Of a stretch of DNA of 35,261 nt, positions 8,718 through 16,977 are shown piece by piece. The DNA comes from Candidatus Zixiibacteriota bacterium (GTDB taxonomy: Bacteria > Zixibacteria > MSB-5A5 > JAABVY01 > JAHJOQ01). The DNA is taken from NCBI GenBank assembly GCA_018820315.1, contig JAHJOQ010000148.1, positions 1 to 35,261 on the forward strand, read 5' to 3'. Positions within the stretch are counted from its first letter, which is position 1. Each line of letters starts with the position of its first letter. The notes under the pieces were generated by a model. It ran no database searches. It was not told the DNA's origin and saw only the letters and a program-made list of their open reading frames with translations. The position numbers were made by a program, and so were the translations under genes.

Positions 8718-9192
8718 GCTTTCACCCTCTGAATGACCAATTCCTGTCCACCATAAACCAATGTTATTTCTTGTATAATAACATGTTATTGCAACTACGA
8801 AAAGTATTCTTCGGCTTTAATATGGGGAATGGGGGACTATATAAGGCACACTGATTCGCCCAACGAGAATTTCAATGCTGTCGCGCTATAGAAATGAGAC
8901 GGAGCTGCGGCATCGAAATCGCCTCGAGACAGTGAGGCGGCAGTTGACACGGCAGAGATCAGGTGCCGCCAACAGTTCATAGTTCGGCGTGTGCCTGTGA
9001 AATCTGCATACTTCAGAAATTCTCAAAGCGAAGTGACAGTCCCTAATACCTGCCCCCACGGTGCCACCTGAGCGTGAGCCTCACCACAATCCGAGAACCC
9101 CGAGCACGTTTTCGATTGAAGAAGGGGCATTCGAGAACAATTGCTGAATACAAGCCTTTGGCAAGCGGCTCCAGAAATGCAGAGGAACTTGA
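8718..9192. other. Gene-free stretch between the IS1380 remnant and the sigma-54 activator
   Basis: No convincing gene is present. Near the transposase start there is an AT-rich set of GTTATT/AATAAC repeats at 8763-8790. A short GTGAG-C-CTCAC palindrome lies at 9074-9084. On the minus strand the 9020-9060 part reads GCAGGTATTAGGGACTGTCA, a composition reminiscent of debris near repetitive or insertion sequences. This is not enough to name an element. The stretch also serves as the 3' flank of the sigma-54 activator, but no T-tract terminator was seen. Confidence 0.4.
8763..8790. repeat. Overlapping inverted repeats GTTATT/AATAAC
   Basis: GTTATT occurs at 8763-8768, AATAAC at 8777-8782 and GTTATT again at 8785-8790. 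The last two copies form a perfect 14-base palindrome, AATAACATGTTATT. The repeats lie about 45 bases upstream of the transposase-remnant start codon and could be an operator or part of an element end. Confidence 0.4.
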
Positions 9193-10170
9193 TCATGAGG
9201 GTCCCGTAGGTTTCAGTTTCCGCCACAGAGTCGACAGACCGATTCCGAGTATCTTGGCTGCTTTGGTTCGATTCCCTCCGGTCAACCGCAGCACCTCTCT
9301 GATGTGATCCAGTTCCACCTCCTCCAGTGTTCTCAGCGATTTGGCAATGTCCGACCCCGTGTATAATTCAGGCGATACCATTCTCGGAGGAAGATTCTTC
9401 ACTCGTATGATCCCATCCTCGCTTAGCACCGCCGCGCGCTCGATTGCGTTTCTCAGCTCCCGAACATTGCCGGGCCAAAGATACGACTGGAAGTAATCGA
9501 GGCATTCAGGCGCAATAGTCAGGTGCGGAAGATTCAATGCTCTTGAGAACTCTCTGACAAAGTGCGACGTGAGAAGCAGAATATCATCCGGGCGGTTACG
9601 CAATGGTGGTACCTCGATTTCGATGACCCGGAGCCTGTAAAGAAGATCCTCTCTGAACTTGTGCTGCGCGACAGAATCATCCAGATTGCGATTTGTCGCC
9701 GCGATTATGCGCGTGTCCACCTTTCGGGGGATGTTCTCTCCGATCCGGAGTATCTCCCTTTCCTGAAGAACACGCAGTAGCTTGACCTGAGTCGCGAGAC
9801 TTATATCTCCTATTTCGTCAAGGAGAATGGTGCCTCTCGCGGCCTGCTCGAACAGTCCGGTTCTATCTCGAATCGCGCCGGTAAACGAACCTGCCTTGTG
9901 CCCGAACAACTCGCTTTCGAGCAGAGTCTCAGGGAGGGCACCGCAGTTGACAGCCATCATTGGATACCGTGCCCTGGCGGATTCCCGGTGGATGAATCGC
10001 GCCACCACTTCCTTTCCCACGCCCGTTTCTCCCGAAATGAGAACCGACGAGTTGAACCTCGCCGCGCGGCGTGCGATATTGAGTGTGTTCCTGAACGCCT
10101 TGCTTCGGGCGACTTCGAACAATGGCTCGGAGTCGAAATGACGGTTATCGGATGAAGCACTGTCGGGCAT
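9193..10170 (-). CDS. Sigma-54-dependent transcriptional activator lacking an N-terminal sensor domain
   Basis: The protein has 325 residues from ATG 10170, which has AAGGA seven bases upstream. The possible longer frame to 10332 is Cys-rich and not protein-like. The AAA+ domain starts almost at once: Walker A GETGVGKE at 47-54, the sigma-54 contact loop as GSFTGA at 94-99 (usually GAFTGA), Walker B TILLDEIGD at about 114-122, and VKLLRVLQEREILRIG after it. The C-terminus has a Fis-type helix-turn-helix (GGNRTKAAKILGIGLSTLWR). There is no receiver, PAS or GAF domain, so control must come from expression or a partner protein. The gene is divergent from the cassette B kinase, whose upstream region has a sigma-54 promoter match. 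That operon is its likely target. Confidence 0.93.
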   Translation of the reverse strand: MPDSASSDNRHFDSEPLFEVARSKAFRNTLNIARRAARFNSSVLISGETGVGKEVVARFIHRESARARYPMMAVNCGALPETLLESELFGHKAGSFTGAIRDRTGLFEQAARGTILLDEIGDISLATQVKLLRVLQEREILRIGENIPRKVDTRIIAATNRNLDDSVAQHKFREDLLYRLRVIEIEVPPLRNRPDDILLLTSHFVREFSRALNLPHLTIAPECLDYFQSYLWPGNVRELRNAIERAAVLSEDGIIRVKNLPPRMVSPELYTGSDIAKSLRTLEEVELDHIREVLRLTGGNRTKAAKILGIGLSTLWRKLKPTGPS

Positions 10171-10189
10171 TATGCATCCTTCGTTTGAG

Positions 10190-10206
10190 TATGTCAGAAT
10201 GACATA
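10190..10206. promoter_or_regulatory. Perfect palindrome TATGTCA-gaa-TGACATA upstream of the sigma-54 activator
   Basis: Seven-base perfect arms with a three-base spacer sit 20 bases in front of the activator's start codon. The half-site TATGTCA recurs at 10294-10300 and ATGTCA at 10238-10243, all inside the same divergent promoter region. The arrangement fits an operator for autoregulation or for an unlinked regulator. The binding protein is unknown. Confidence 0.5.
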
Positions 10207-10265
10207 ACAGCATTTCATTATAGCAAGATATTTTCTCATGTCAAGATATTTCACAAAACATAAGC

Positions 10266-10290
10266 ACTTGCAATACAACATATTACAAGT
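10266..10290. promoter_or_regulatory. Inverted repeat, candidate activator-binding site for the cassette B promoter
   Basis: ACTTGCAATA, five bases, then TATTACAAGT: 10-base arms that match at 9 of 10 positions. It lies just upstream of the sigma-54 promoter candidate at 10304-10319. A binding site for the adjacent Fis-type activator is the obvious guess, although it is closer to the promoter than the usual enhancer sites. Confidence 0.45.
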
Positions 10291-10303
10291 ATCTATGTCA
10301 GAT

Positions 10304-10319
10304 GGGCATTCGGATTGCT
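10304..10319 (+). promoter_or_regulatory. Sigma-54 (-24/-12) promoter candidate for the cassette B operon
   Basis: The sequence GGGCATTCGGATTGCT has the invariant GG and GC pairs with exactly ten bases between them. It also has CA after the GG and the TTGCT -12 element of the consensus TGGCAC-N5-TTGCT. Transcription would start near 10330, about 55 bases before the kinase start codon. The neighbouring divergent gene encodes a sigma-54 activator, which supports the call. Confidence 0.6.
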
Positions 10320-10386
10320 TTTTGTCATGCAAAATGCCAGGATTCCTGGGAAGGAATGAACCGACAAAGGCGTGTGGAGTAATGGC

Positions 10387-12063
10387 ATGAGCGGAGGACA
10401 GAACTCAAAGGCACTTAACGTCACGAAGAGACTCCGTTGGAGAATTGTACTCGCACTCCTGACAGCCGCGCTCTTGCCACTTTTTTTGGCTGGCTTTGGA
10501 TCATGGGTTGTCTTCAGGGGAATGCTTGAACAGAAATCATCCGAGTTGATGATGAGTGTAGTCGAGAGCCACGCCAAAGCAATCGAATCACACCTTGCCG
10601 AGCAACTCCACCTTCTGGAGCTTGCCGCAAGCTCTTTCGATCTTAAGGAGATTGCATCGTCCGATAGACTCTCAAAACTGCTGATCGATCTGAATCAGTC
10701 CAGCAGCACCGGTTTTGTTGACCTGGGAATCATTGATGACAATGGCAATCACGCAGCCTACGTCGGCCCCTACGATTTGCGTGATCGTAATTATGCCGAA
10801 GCTGAGTGGTTCCGTGAGGTCATGGAATCCGGTACCCACATCAGCGATGTGTTCCTCGGATACCGCAAGGTGCCACACTGCATAATTGCTGTTAAAGCGC
10901 CATCGAAAGACAAACCGTGGCTGCTCCGTGCAACTATCAACAGTGAACAATTCGACAGGCTTGTGGAGACGGAGGTACTTGGAGAAGGTAGTTATGCCTA
11001 CATCGTGAACGGTGAGGGCTCTTATCAAACGACGCCCCTCGTCGGATCGTTGCTTGACTCGAAGCTGGAACCGATGATTGGTTACCACAGAGGCGTGCGG
11101 CAGAGCCGCATCGATGTGGACGGAGTCGAGAAGATCAGGGCGACGGCATGGATAAACGGTGGTCGCTGGATGCTCGGGGTTGAGCAGGATGTTAAAGCAA
11201 TTCAGGCGCCTGTTGACAAGGCGATTGCATATGGAGCACTGGTCGTTGCATTCGCGGTACTCCTGCTTGTGCTGACCACCTTCTTTGCCACATGGCATCT
11301 GACCGGCCAGATCAACAAAGCGACAGCCGAGAGAGATGAGATGTCGCTGGCTTTCCTGCGCTCGGCGAAACTTGCATCGATAGGCGAATTGGCAACCGGA
11401 CTGGCTCACGAGATCAACAATCCGCTGGCGATCATAAGCGCAGAACATACCAACATCTCGGATCTGATTCAACTCTCGGATAACAGCCCAACCTGGCGTG
11501 ACGAGATTCGCGATTCGGTCAAGCGATGCAAAGAGCAGGTGCGGCGGTGTGCCGGCATCACATCCAAAATGCTGCAGTTTGGAAGAAAGAGTGACTCTGC
11601 TGTAGAGCCGACAGATATCGTCCCAAGGCTTTCCGAGATAGTCGATCTGCTAAATCGTCATGCAAGTGTCCGTAACGTTCAGATCGATTGCACTATCAGC
11701 GGTGATATCCCGCGCGTGCTTGCCGACCCGATAGAGCTGGAACAGGTTCTGATCAATCTCATAAACAACGCTATCGATGCTATGCCCGCTGGCGGTAAAA
11801 TCACAATCAGTGCACATCGCCAGGATGAATATGTGCAGCTCGATGTCTCCGACAATGGTGTGGGCATAGCTTCCCAGGATCTCGATCGCGTTTTTGAACC
11901 ATTCTATACAACCAAGCCGCCAGGGAAGGGAACAGGACTTGGGTTGTCAGTATGTTACGGGATTGTTCAGTCGTGGGGTGGCCGCATCAGAGCCGACAGC
12001 AGAGTCGGTGAAGGAACGACGATACACATACTTCTGCCGTTTCATTCGTCAAAGAACGGCTAG
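10387..12063 (+). CDS. Membrane sensor histidine kinase (cassette B)
   Basis: The protein has 558 residues from ATG 10387, which follows GGAG at seven bases; an upstream GTG at 10372 is less likely. Membrane helices lie at about 19-42 and 282-303. They enclose a dCache-like sensor region with FVDLGIIDDNGNHAAYVGPY, EWFREVMESGT and VFLGYRKVPHCIIAV, clearly related to the cassette A kinase. The HisKA domain has H341 in [12 protein letters not shown]. The HATPase has NLINNAIDAMP, DNGVGI, FEPFYTTKPPGKG and TGLGLSVCYG. No receiver is fused. It starts a plus-strand operon whose next gene, 18 bases on, is a double receiver, its likely phosphotransfer partner. The conserved sensor core suggests both kinases sense related ligands. 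The ligand is not known. Confidence 0.94.
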   Translation: MSGGQNSKALNVTKRLRWRIVLALLTAALLPLFLAGFGSWVVFRGMLEQKSSELMMSVVESHAKAIESHLAEQLHLLELAASSFDLKEIASSDRLSKLLIDLNQSSSTGFVDLGIIDDNGNHAAYVGPYDLRDRNYAEAEWFREVMESGTHISDVFLGYRKVPHCIIAVKAPSKDKPWLLRATINSEQFDRLVETEVLGEGSYAYIVNGEGSYQTTPLVGSLLDSKLEPMIGYHRGVRQSRIDVDGVEKIRATAWINGGRWMLGVEQDVKAIQAPVDKAIAYGALVVAFAVLLLVLTTFFATWHLTGQINKATAERDEMSLAFLRSAKLASIGELATGLAHEINNPLAIISAEHTNISDLIQLSDNSPTWRDEIRDSVKRCKEQVRRCAGITSKMLQFGRKSDSAVEPTDIVPRLSEIVDLLNRHASVRNVQIDCTISGDIPRVLADPIELEQVLINLINNAIDAMPAGGKITISAHRQDEYVQLDVSDNGVGIASQDLDRVFEPFYTTKPPGKGTGLGLSVCYGIVQSWGGRIRADSRVGEGTTIHILLPFHSSKNG

Positions 12064-12081
12064 GAGAATGAGAGGGTGACT

Positions 12082-12939
12082 ATGAACGACAGGATGAAGA
12101 AGATCAGACTCCTGATGGTGGACGACGAGGAGGAGTTCCTGGTATCATCATCCCAAGCGCTTAGCCGAAGGGGATTCGATGTTGAGGTGGCCCCCAACGG
12201 GATCACTGCACTGGAGAAAGTAGATCAGCAGGGGTACGATGCCATAGTTCTGGATGTCAAAATGCCTGACATAGACGGTATACAGCTATTTAAGGAGATG
12301 CGTCAGAGATTGCCCGGTGTACCCATACTGCTCCTTACTGGATATGGCTCCATTTCGGATGCATTTCACACATCAAAGAATGGCGTAGCTGACTATCTGT
12401 TCAAGCCGATTGAGATGGATGACCTGGCGAACAGTATCCGCAGTGCGGTGGAGAAGGCGAGAACTCAGAAAGTGCTTGGCAATGAACGAAAAACGGAATC
12501 AGACCTTACCGTTCCGGTTCGAGTGATGCTGGTTGACGACGAGGTTCAGTTCCTGGACTCGATGATGAAGGTCCTATTGCGGCGGAACATGGATGTAACG
12601 ACCGCTGATGACGGTGAAAGGGCTCTGGCGCTGCTGAAGGAGAAGCTTGTGGATGTGGTGGTACTTGATCTTAAGATGCCCGGGATGGATGGGGTCGAGG
12701 TTTTGAGACGTATCAAAAGTGAATCCCCAAGTGTGGAAGTGATTGTTCTGACGGGTCACCCTTCTGTGGAAACGGCACTGGAGGTTGTCAATCTCGGTGC
12801 AAACGAATATCTGAAGAAGCCGCCGGATATCGAAGAACTGGTGAGCACAATTCGGAGATTGCACGAGGACCGTCAAAATGCAGTCAGGCGGCGTCAGCAG
12901 GAACTTATTGATGAGATTCGAAGAAGATATCCGGACTAG
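12082..12939 (+). CDS. Tandem double-receiver response regulator
   Basis: The protein has 285 residues from ATG 12082 (GAGGG five bases before; an in-frame GTG at 12076 is an alternative). There are two complete receivers. The first (about 7-125) has phospho-acceptor D58 in VLDVKMPD, T86 in LLTGYG and K108 in LFKPIE. The second (about 146-265) has D196 in VLDLKMPG, then VLTGHPS and LKKPPD. A basic helical tail (RQNAVRRRQQELIDEIRRRY) ends the protein. There is no DNA-binding domain. The gene lies between the kinase and the transporter. Two phosphorylation sites on one chain suggest a phosphate buffer or a bivalent adaptor towards kinase and transporter. Confidence 0.92.
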   Translation: MNDRMKKIRLLMVDDEEEFLVSSSQALSRRGFDVEVAPNGITALEKVDQQGYDAIVLDVKMPDIDGIQLFKEMRQRLPGVPILLLTGYGSISDAFHTSKNGVADYLFKPIEMDDLANSIRSAVEKARTQKVLGNERKTESDLTVPVRVMLVDDEVQFLDSMMKVLLRRNMDVTTADDGERALALLKEKLVDVVVLDLKMPGMDGVEVLRRIKSESPSVEVIVLTGHPSVETALEVVNLGANEYLKKPPDIEELVSTIRRLHEDRQNAVRRRQQELIDEIRRRYPD

Positions 12940-13008
12940 AGAGCATCGTGAGCAGACGAGATTCACTTGGTCGGAAATCGAGACCGGTGTCACGAACGGA
13001 GAATGATG

Positions 13009-14856
13009 ATGGCAGACAAAACAGCAGCAAGGGCTTCCTCATATGATAGGTACGTCGACTTCAGACGATTCGGCATCGTGATCGCGCTCTTTGTTATCAT
13101 ACTGATGCTGCCGATACCATCGAGTATGCTTGATGTAGCCGTCGAATACCAGATGGGGAAGACCTATGTCCTGGACTTCTATTCACAGGAGCTATTCGGG
13201 AAGTCCTTCAGTGAGACGGAGCAATGGCAGATGTTGACCGCCCAGGCCCTTGAAGCGTGTATGATGCAGGGTGCGAGTTCCAAAGCGACCGTGTTGAAGC
13301 GAAAGACTCGAGACTTGCAGAAAATGGGTATCCAGGTTCAAGCTGAACACTTGGAGAAATATCGCACATTCATAGAGAGCATGGATGATGAAGATGTCAA
13401 GGGGTTGCTGTTGCGCGGGCGGGAGCTGCGGCAAGAAAAGCTGTCATACAACATGCTCACCCCCGAACAGCAGCAGCAGGTTGACAGGAGGGCAAAGCAG
13501 CTTAAAGTCTGCATCGCACTCGTGGCCTTTGTTGTAATTTGTTTTGTGACTGAGGCGATCCCGCTTCCAGGTGTGGCATTTTGCATTGGTCTTATACTTG
13601 TTATGTCAGGCATAGTCTCGCGAGAAGAAGTAGCTCAGTTATTCTGGTCAGACGCCTGCTGGTTCATAATGGGAAGTCTCATGTTTGCTGCGGCTTTTGT
13701 TAAGACGGGAGTTGATAAACGGATCTGTCTTCTGATCTTCCGATCATTGGCAAAGCCGAGCGTCAAATGGGTGACTGCGATTATGATTTTGGTCATCTCT
13801 CCGGCGGCATCGTTTATATCCGACCACGCTCTGGCTGCAATTTTCCTACCGATAGGAATCATCCTGTACAATAACAGCCTCTCCAGAAATGTACCCGAAG
13901 ACAAAGAGCTGGCAAAGATGCTCATGATAACAATTGCAATGGCATGCAACATCGGAGGATTCGGTTCACCTTCGGGTGGTGCGCGAAATGTGATTATCAT
14001 GACCTACATGGAAGATATGTTTGGTTTGTCGATCGGTTACGGGCAATGGATACTCTATGGTGCACCGTTCGTAATTATCATGATGCCCTTGCTATGGCTG
14101 ACTATAAATTACAGATTCAAACCTCAGATCCATAGTCTGCAGCCTGCATTAGCCTCACTCAAATCGGATATCGACAGAATGGGCGGATGGAACCGAAAGC
14201 AAATCCTGGCAATAGCGATATTCCTCATAATGTTCATTGGGTGGGTGACAGAGAGCGGGCTGATTCTGCGACTGACCGGTATACGACTCGGAATAGGTGT
14301 AATCGCTGTTGCAGGAGCCATGGCTTATCTTCTGACCGGAGTCGTGAACTGGCGAGATTACCAGGAGAAAGTCGACTGGGGGGTTGTGTGGTTGTATGCC
14401 GGAGCGATCATCTTTGGTCGGGTGCTTGATTCGTCAGGAGCGGCATACTGGATAGCTCGTTCGATTGTCGAGTGGCTGGCCTCAATCGGTCTCAAGACGG
14501 GTACAGTGTTGCTCGGTGCCGGAGCTGCAGTTACGGCCGGTATGACAAACTTGATGGCCGACGGCCCGGCTGCGGCAGCCGTAGGACCGATTACGCTTAA
14601 TATGGCCGCCGCTGCTCAGCCGGGAACGACTCTCGTCCCATTTATGGGACTCGTGACCGCAGCGGCATCGTCATTTGCGTATCTTCTGATAATAGGCACT
14701 CCGCCCAATGCAATCGTATATTCGAGCGGCTTACTTTCGGCGAGAGACTTCCTGCGGGTCGGAATTATCTGTGTCGCGATATCATTTGCGGTTTTGCTGC
14801 TGCTCAGTATGTTTTATTGGCCACTAATCGGATTTGCTGGTTTGCCATCTGCTTAG
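13009..14856 (+). CDS. SLC13/DASS-type anion transporter (cassette B), no receiver
   Basis: The protein has 615 residues from ATG 13009, the last of three consecutive in-frame ATGs and the one best spaced from GGAG at 12998-13001. After a short cytoplasmic N-terminus, one membrane helix (FGIVIALFVIILMLPIP) and a hydrophilic, partly helical extracytoplasmic segment of about 110 residues, the permease begins at QLKVCIALVAFVVICFVTEA. The same landmarks occur as in the cassette A transporter: SFISDHALAAIFLPI and NIGGFGSPSGGARNV in repeat 1, MTNLMADGPAAAAVGPI and IIGTPPNAIV in repeat 2. The SNT triplets read SDH and ADG. Together with the porin at 15792-16976 it would form a two-membrane uptake route for an anion. 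The exact substrate (for example sulfate, phosphate or a dicarboxylate) cannot be read from the sequence. Confidence 0.88.
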   Translation: MADKTAARASSYDRYVDFRRFGIVIALFVIILMLPIPSSMLDVAVEYQMGKTYVLDFYSQELFGKSFSETEQWQMLTAQALEACMMQGASSKATVLKRKTRDLQKMGIQVQAEHLEKYRTFIESMDDEDVKGLLLRGRELRQEKLSYNMLTPEQQQQVDRRAKQLKVCIALVAFVVICFVTEAIPLPGVAFCIGLILVMSGIVSREEVAQLFWSDACWFIMGSLMFAAAFVKTGVDKRICLLIFRSLAKPSVKWVTAIMILVISPAASFISDHALAAIFLPIGIILYNNSLSRNVPEDKELAKMLMITIAMACNIGGFGSPSGGARNVIIMTYMEDMFGLSIGYGQWILYGAPFVIIMMPLLWLTINYRFKPQIHSLQPALASLKSDIDRMGGWNRKQILAIAIFLIMFIGWVTESGLILRLTGIRLGIGVIAVAGAMAYLLTGVVNWRDYQEKVDWGVVWLYAGAIIFGRVLDSSGAAYWIARSIVEWLASIGLKTGTVLLGAGAAVTAGMTNLMADGPAAAAVGPITLNMAAAAQPGTTLVPFMGLVTAAASSFAYLLIIGTPPNAIVYSSGLLSARDFLRVGIICVAISFAVLLLLSMFYWPLIGFAGLPSA

Positions 14857-14876
14857 AACTTAGCGAGGATACACTT

Positions 14877-15764
14877 ATGATTGAAGAGAGAAAGCACTTA
14901 AACCTACTCCTCGTAGATGACGAGGAGGATTTCAGACGAGTTACATCCTCCGTCCTCGGCAGGCGCGGTTTCGAGGTGACGGAAGCAGCTAACGGGGATG
15001 ATGCTCTCGATGCTGTCCGAGACGAGCACTTCGATATTGTCCTATTGGATCTTAAAATGCCCGGCAAGAGCGGCATCGAGACTCTCAAAGAACTCAGGAA
15101 GATTAAACCGAATCTGCCGGTGATCATCCTCACCGGACACGGTGACTTCGAGGCCGCTGTAACTACAATAAAACTGGATATCGTCGACTTCCTGCAGAAG
15201 CCGGTGGACATCGATCTCTTGGCAAATCGTATTCACGATCTGATTAGGCTGGGGATAGAAAGCGGACCTCTGCGAGAGCAAACAATATCGGAGTTGATGG
15301 TTCCGCCATCCGTATATCCACGAATCAACGTCGATGAGCCGCTTGAGAATGTGCTGAGTGCTCTCAAGAAGTCATTCACTCCTCCAGAGCCGCATGTTGC
15401 TCAACCGGGCGAAATTAGATCGGCTCTCGTGTATGATTCGAACGACAAGTTCCTTGGGATTATCCGTTTCAATGATCTTCTCAAATTGCTGCTCCCGCCC
15501 TATCTCGGAGATTCGCCGTACGCGACGTATTTCACCGGCATGTTTCTCGCACAGTGCAAGGTGCTGGGCAGCAGAAGAATCGAAGAGTTGGTAGGTGATC
15601 CAATTGTTGTCGAAGCGGATGCGCCGATTATGGAAGCTATTCACCTGATGGTTGACAATCGCTTGATCAATCTGCCGGTAGTCAAATCGGGGCAACTTGT
15701 GGGAATATTGAGAGGGCGCGATGTAGTGCTCGAAGTTGCGCGCAGCATGGGATCGATGAGATAA
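14877..15764 (+). CDS. Receiver domain fused to a CBS-domain pair
   Basis: The protein has 295 residues from ATG 14877, with GAGG eight bases upstream and 20 bases after the transporter stop. Residues 1-125 are a complete receiver: phospho-acceptor D58 in LLDLKMPG, then ILTGHG and LQKPVD. Residues from about 138 form a CBS pair: the first starts at ISELMVPPSVYPRINVDEPL, the second at IEELVGDPIVVEADAPIMEA and ends LPVVKSGQLVGILRGRDVV. The helical insert between them (LKLLLPPYLGDSPYATYFTG) resembles the insert of the separate CBS protein of cassette A. The protein could combine a phosphorylation input with nucleotide or ligand sensing, probably to control the transporter encoded just upstream. 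Confidence 0.92.
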   Translation: MIEERKHLNLLLVDDEEDFRRVTSSVLGRRGFEVTEAANGDDALDAVRDEHFDIVLLDLKMPGKSGIETLKELRKIKPNLPVIILTGHGDFEAAVTTIKLDIVDFLQKPVDIDLLANRIHDLIRLGIESGPLREQTISELMVPPSVYPRINVDEPLENVLSALKKSFTPPEPHVAQPGEIRSALVYDSNDKFLGIIRFNDLLKLLLPPYLGDSPYATYFTGMFLAQCKVLGSRRIEELVGDPIVVEADAPIMEAIHLMVDNRLINLPVVKSGQLVGILRGRDVVLEVARSMGSMR

Positions 15765-15791
15765 TAACCTCGGAGCACTTACGGGAGAGTC

Positions 15792-16976
15792 ATGACTAAT
15801 CGATACTTTCTTCTACTGATTGTCACCGGCGTGATTTGCATCTCGTCCGGCAGCGGCCTCGCGTCAATCGGGCCGTTCGAGATCTCAAATGCAGACAGCA
15901 GCAGCAAAATACGTCTGCAATTCGTCGGACAACTCCGAACGATTCTCGAAAGTCGTGATCAGGGTGCAAACCGTGACAGGCAGAACACCGGACGGACGGA
16001 GGCTAGACGTGTTCGTCTGGTTCTGAGCGGGAGCATTCTGAAACCGAACTTGTCCTACAAGCTGCATCTAAGCGCGGCTCCTGGCTCGTCAGAATTGATG
16101 GATTTCTATTTCGACTACCGAATTGCTGATCGCATGCAGATCCGTTGTGGGCAGTATAAAGTCCCGTTCACTCGCTACCGTATTCAGTCGTTCCAACAGC
16201 TTACATTTGCCGACTGGTCGATCGTGTCGACCTATTTCGGAGCCGAGAGGCAGATGGGCATTTCTTTACATAACGGCTATGAACAACCGGCGGAGTTTTC
16301 TTACGTTGTAGGGCTGTTTACGGGCGTCAACGCGCGTGCATCGCATGCAGTGGGGTTGTCGAAACTGAGCGGGATGGCTCTTTCGAATCCATCCGACCTA
16401 TCGGAACCGGGATCAAATGCGGGAATCCATCCAGAGCTGTTTCTCCATGCCTCATACAACGCCAACGGAATAAAGGTGCAGTCAGACAGCGATGAGGAGA
16501 GAGGCGGATTTCGTTATAGCGCCGGAGTGAGCGCGGCATGGGATCTGAATCCGGTATCGAAGAAAGATCTCGCGGGTCGCATAGCTCCCGAAGTCCTCAT
16601 GAAGTATCGCGGAGCTTCCGCTGCCTGCGTCGGTTACGCCGCATTCGGAGGAATCAGCGATCCATCGAGCTCAGAGCTTGTGCTGCTGGGCGGGTTGTTT
16701 CAGTCGGCATATCGATTCGTGCGGAATTGGGAGGTATCTGCGAGATATAGCGTCGTAGATGTCAGAAGTTCTCTTATCGATGAACTTCTGGAAGAAAAAC
16801 CCATCTCTGCCGATGCGCAGGTGCGTCGCGAGCATGAAATCACGCTGGGAGTCAACATATATGTTATGGGGCACAATCTCAAGATTCAGAACGATTTGAC
16901 CTGGTTGAGGCACTCGTATATCTCGAAATCACTTGATGATTTTGTTGCCAGGTCACAATGTCAGTTGGCATTGTGA
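15792..16976 (+). CDS. Outer-membrane porin, phosphate-selective OprO/OprP type
   Basis: The protein has 394 residues. It begins with a signal peptide (MTNRYFLLLIVTGVICISSG, cleavage probably near GLAS). The mature part has the beta-barrel repeats of the porin O/P family: KIRLQFVGQLRTI, RRVRLVLSGSILKPNLSYKL, DFYFDYRIADRMQIRCGQYK, VPFTRYRIQSF and GAERQMGISL. Such porins are trimeric and often anion-selective. The basic lysine/arginine arrangement that sets phosphate selectivity cannot be assigned without a structure. It is the last gene of cassette B, 27 bases after the receiver-CBS gene, so outer-membrane entry of the anion is probably co-expressed with the inner-membrane transporter and its signalling proteins. 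Confidence 0.85.
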   Translation: MTNRYFLLLIVTGVICISSGSGLASIGPFEISNADSSSKIRLQFVGQLRTILESRDQGANRDRQNTGRTEARRVRLVLSGSILKPNLSYKLHLSAAPGSSELMDFYFDYRIADRMQIRCGQYKVPFTRYRIQSFQQLTFADWSIVSTYFGAERQMGISLHNGYEQPAEFSYVVGLFTGVNARASHAVGLSKLSGMALSNPSDLSEPGSNAGIHPELFLHASYNANGIKVQSDSDEERGGFRYSAGVSAAWDLNPVSKKDLAGRIAPEVLMKYRGASAACVGYAAFGGISDPSSSELVLLGGLFQSAYRFVRNWEVSARYSVVDVRSSLIDELLEEKPISADAQVRREHEITLGVNIYVMGHNLKIQNDLTWLRHSYISKSLDDFVARSQCQLAL

Positions 16977-16977
16977 C
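16952..16977. repeat. Perfect 9-base inverted repeat across the porin stop codon
   Basis: GTCACAATG, eight bases, then CATTGTGAC form a perfect hairpin that includes the porin stop codon. No T-tract follows, so it is not a standard rho-independent terminator. It may be an mRNA 3'-end stabilising hairpin, a factor-dependent terminator or an operator for the next transcription unit. Confidence 0.5.

Noticed and set aside
10171-10332. N-terminal extension of the sigma-54 activator
   Set aside because: The extension is rich in Cys, Tyr and Met without domain features and covers the palindromic promoter region. The ATG at 10170 has a good ribosome-binding site.
10672-11472. Long minus-strand open frame (266 codons) inside the cassette B kinase
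   Set aside because: It is the antisense shadow of conserved kinase domains, and its translation has no recognisable motifs.
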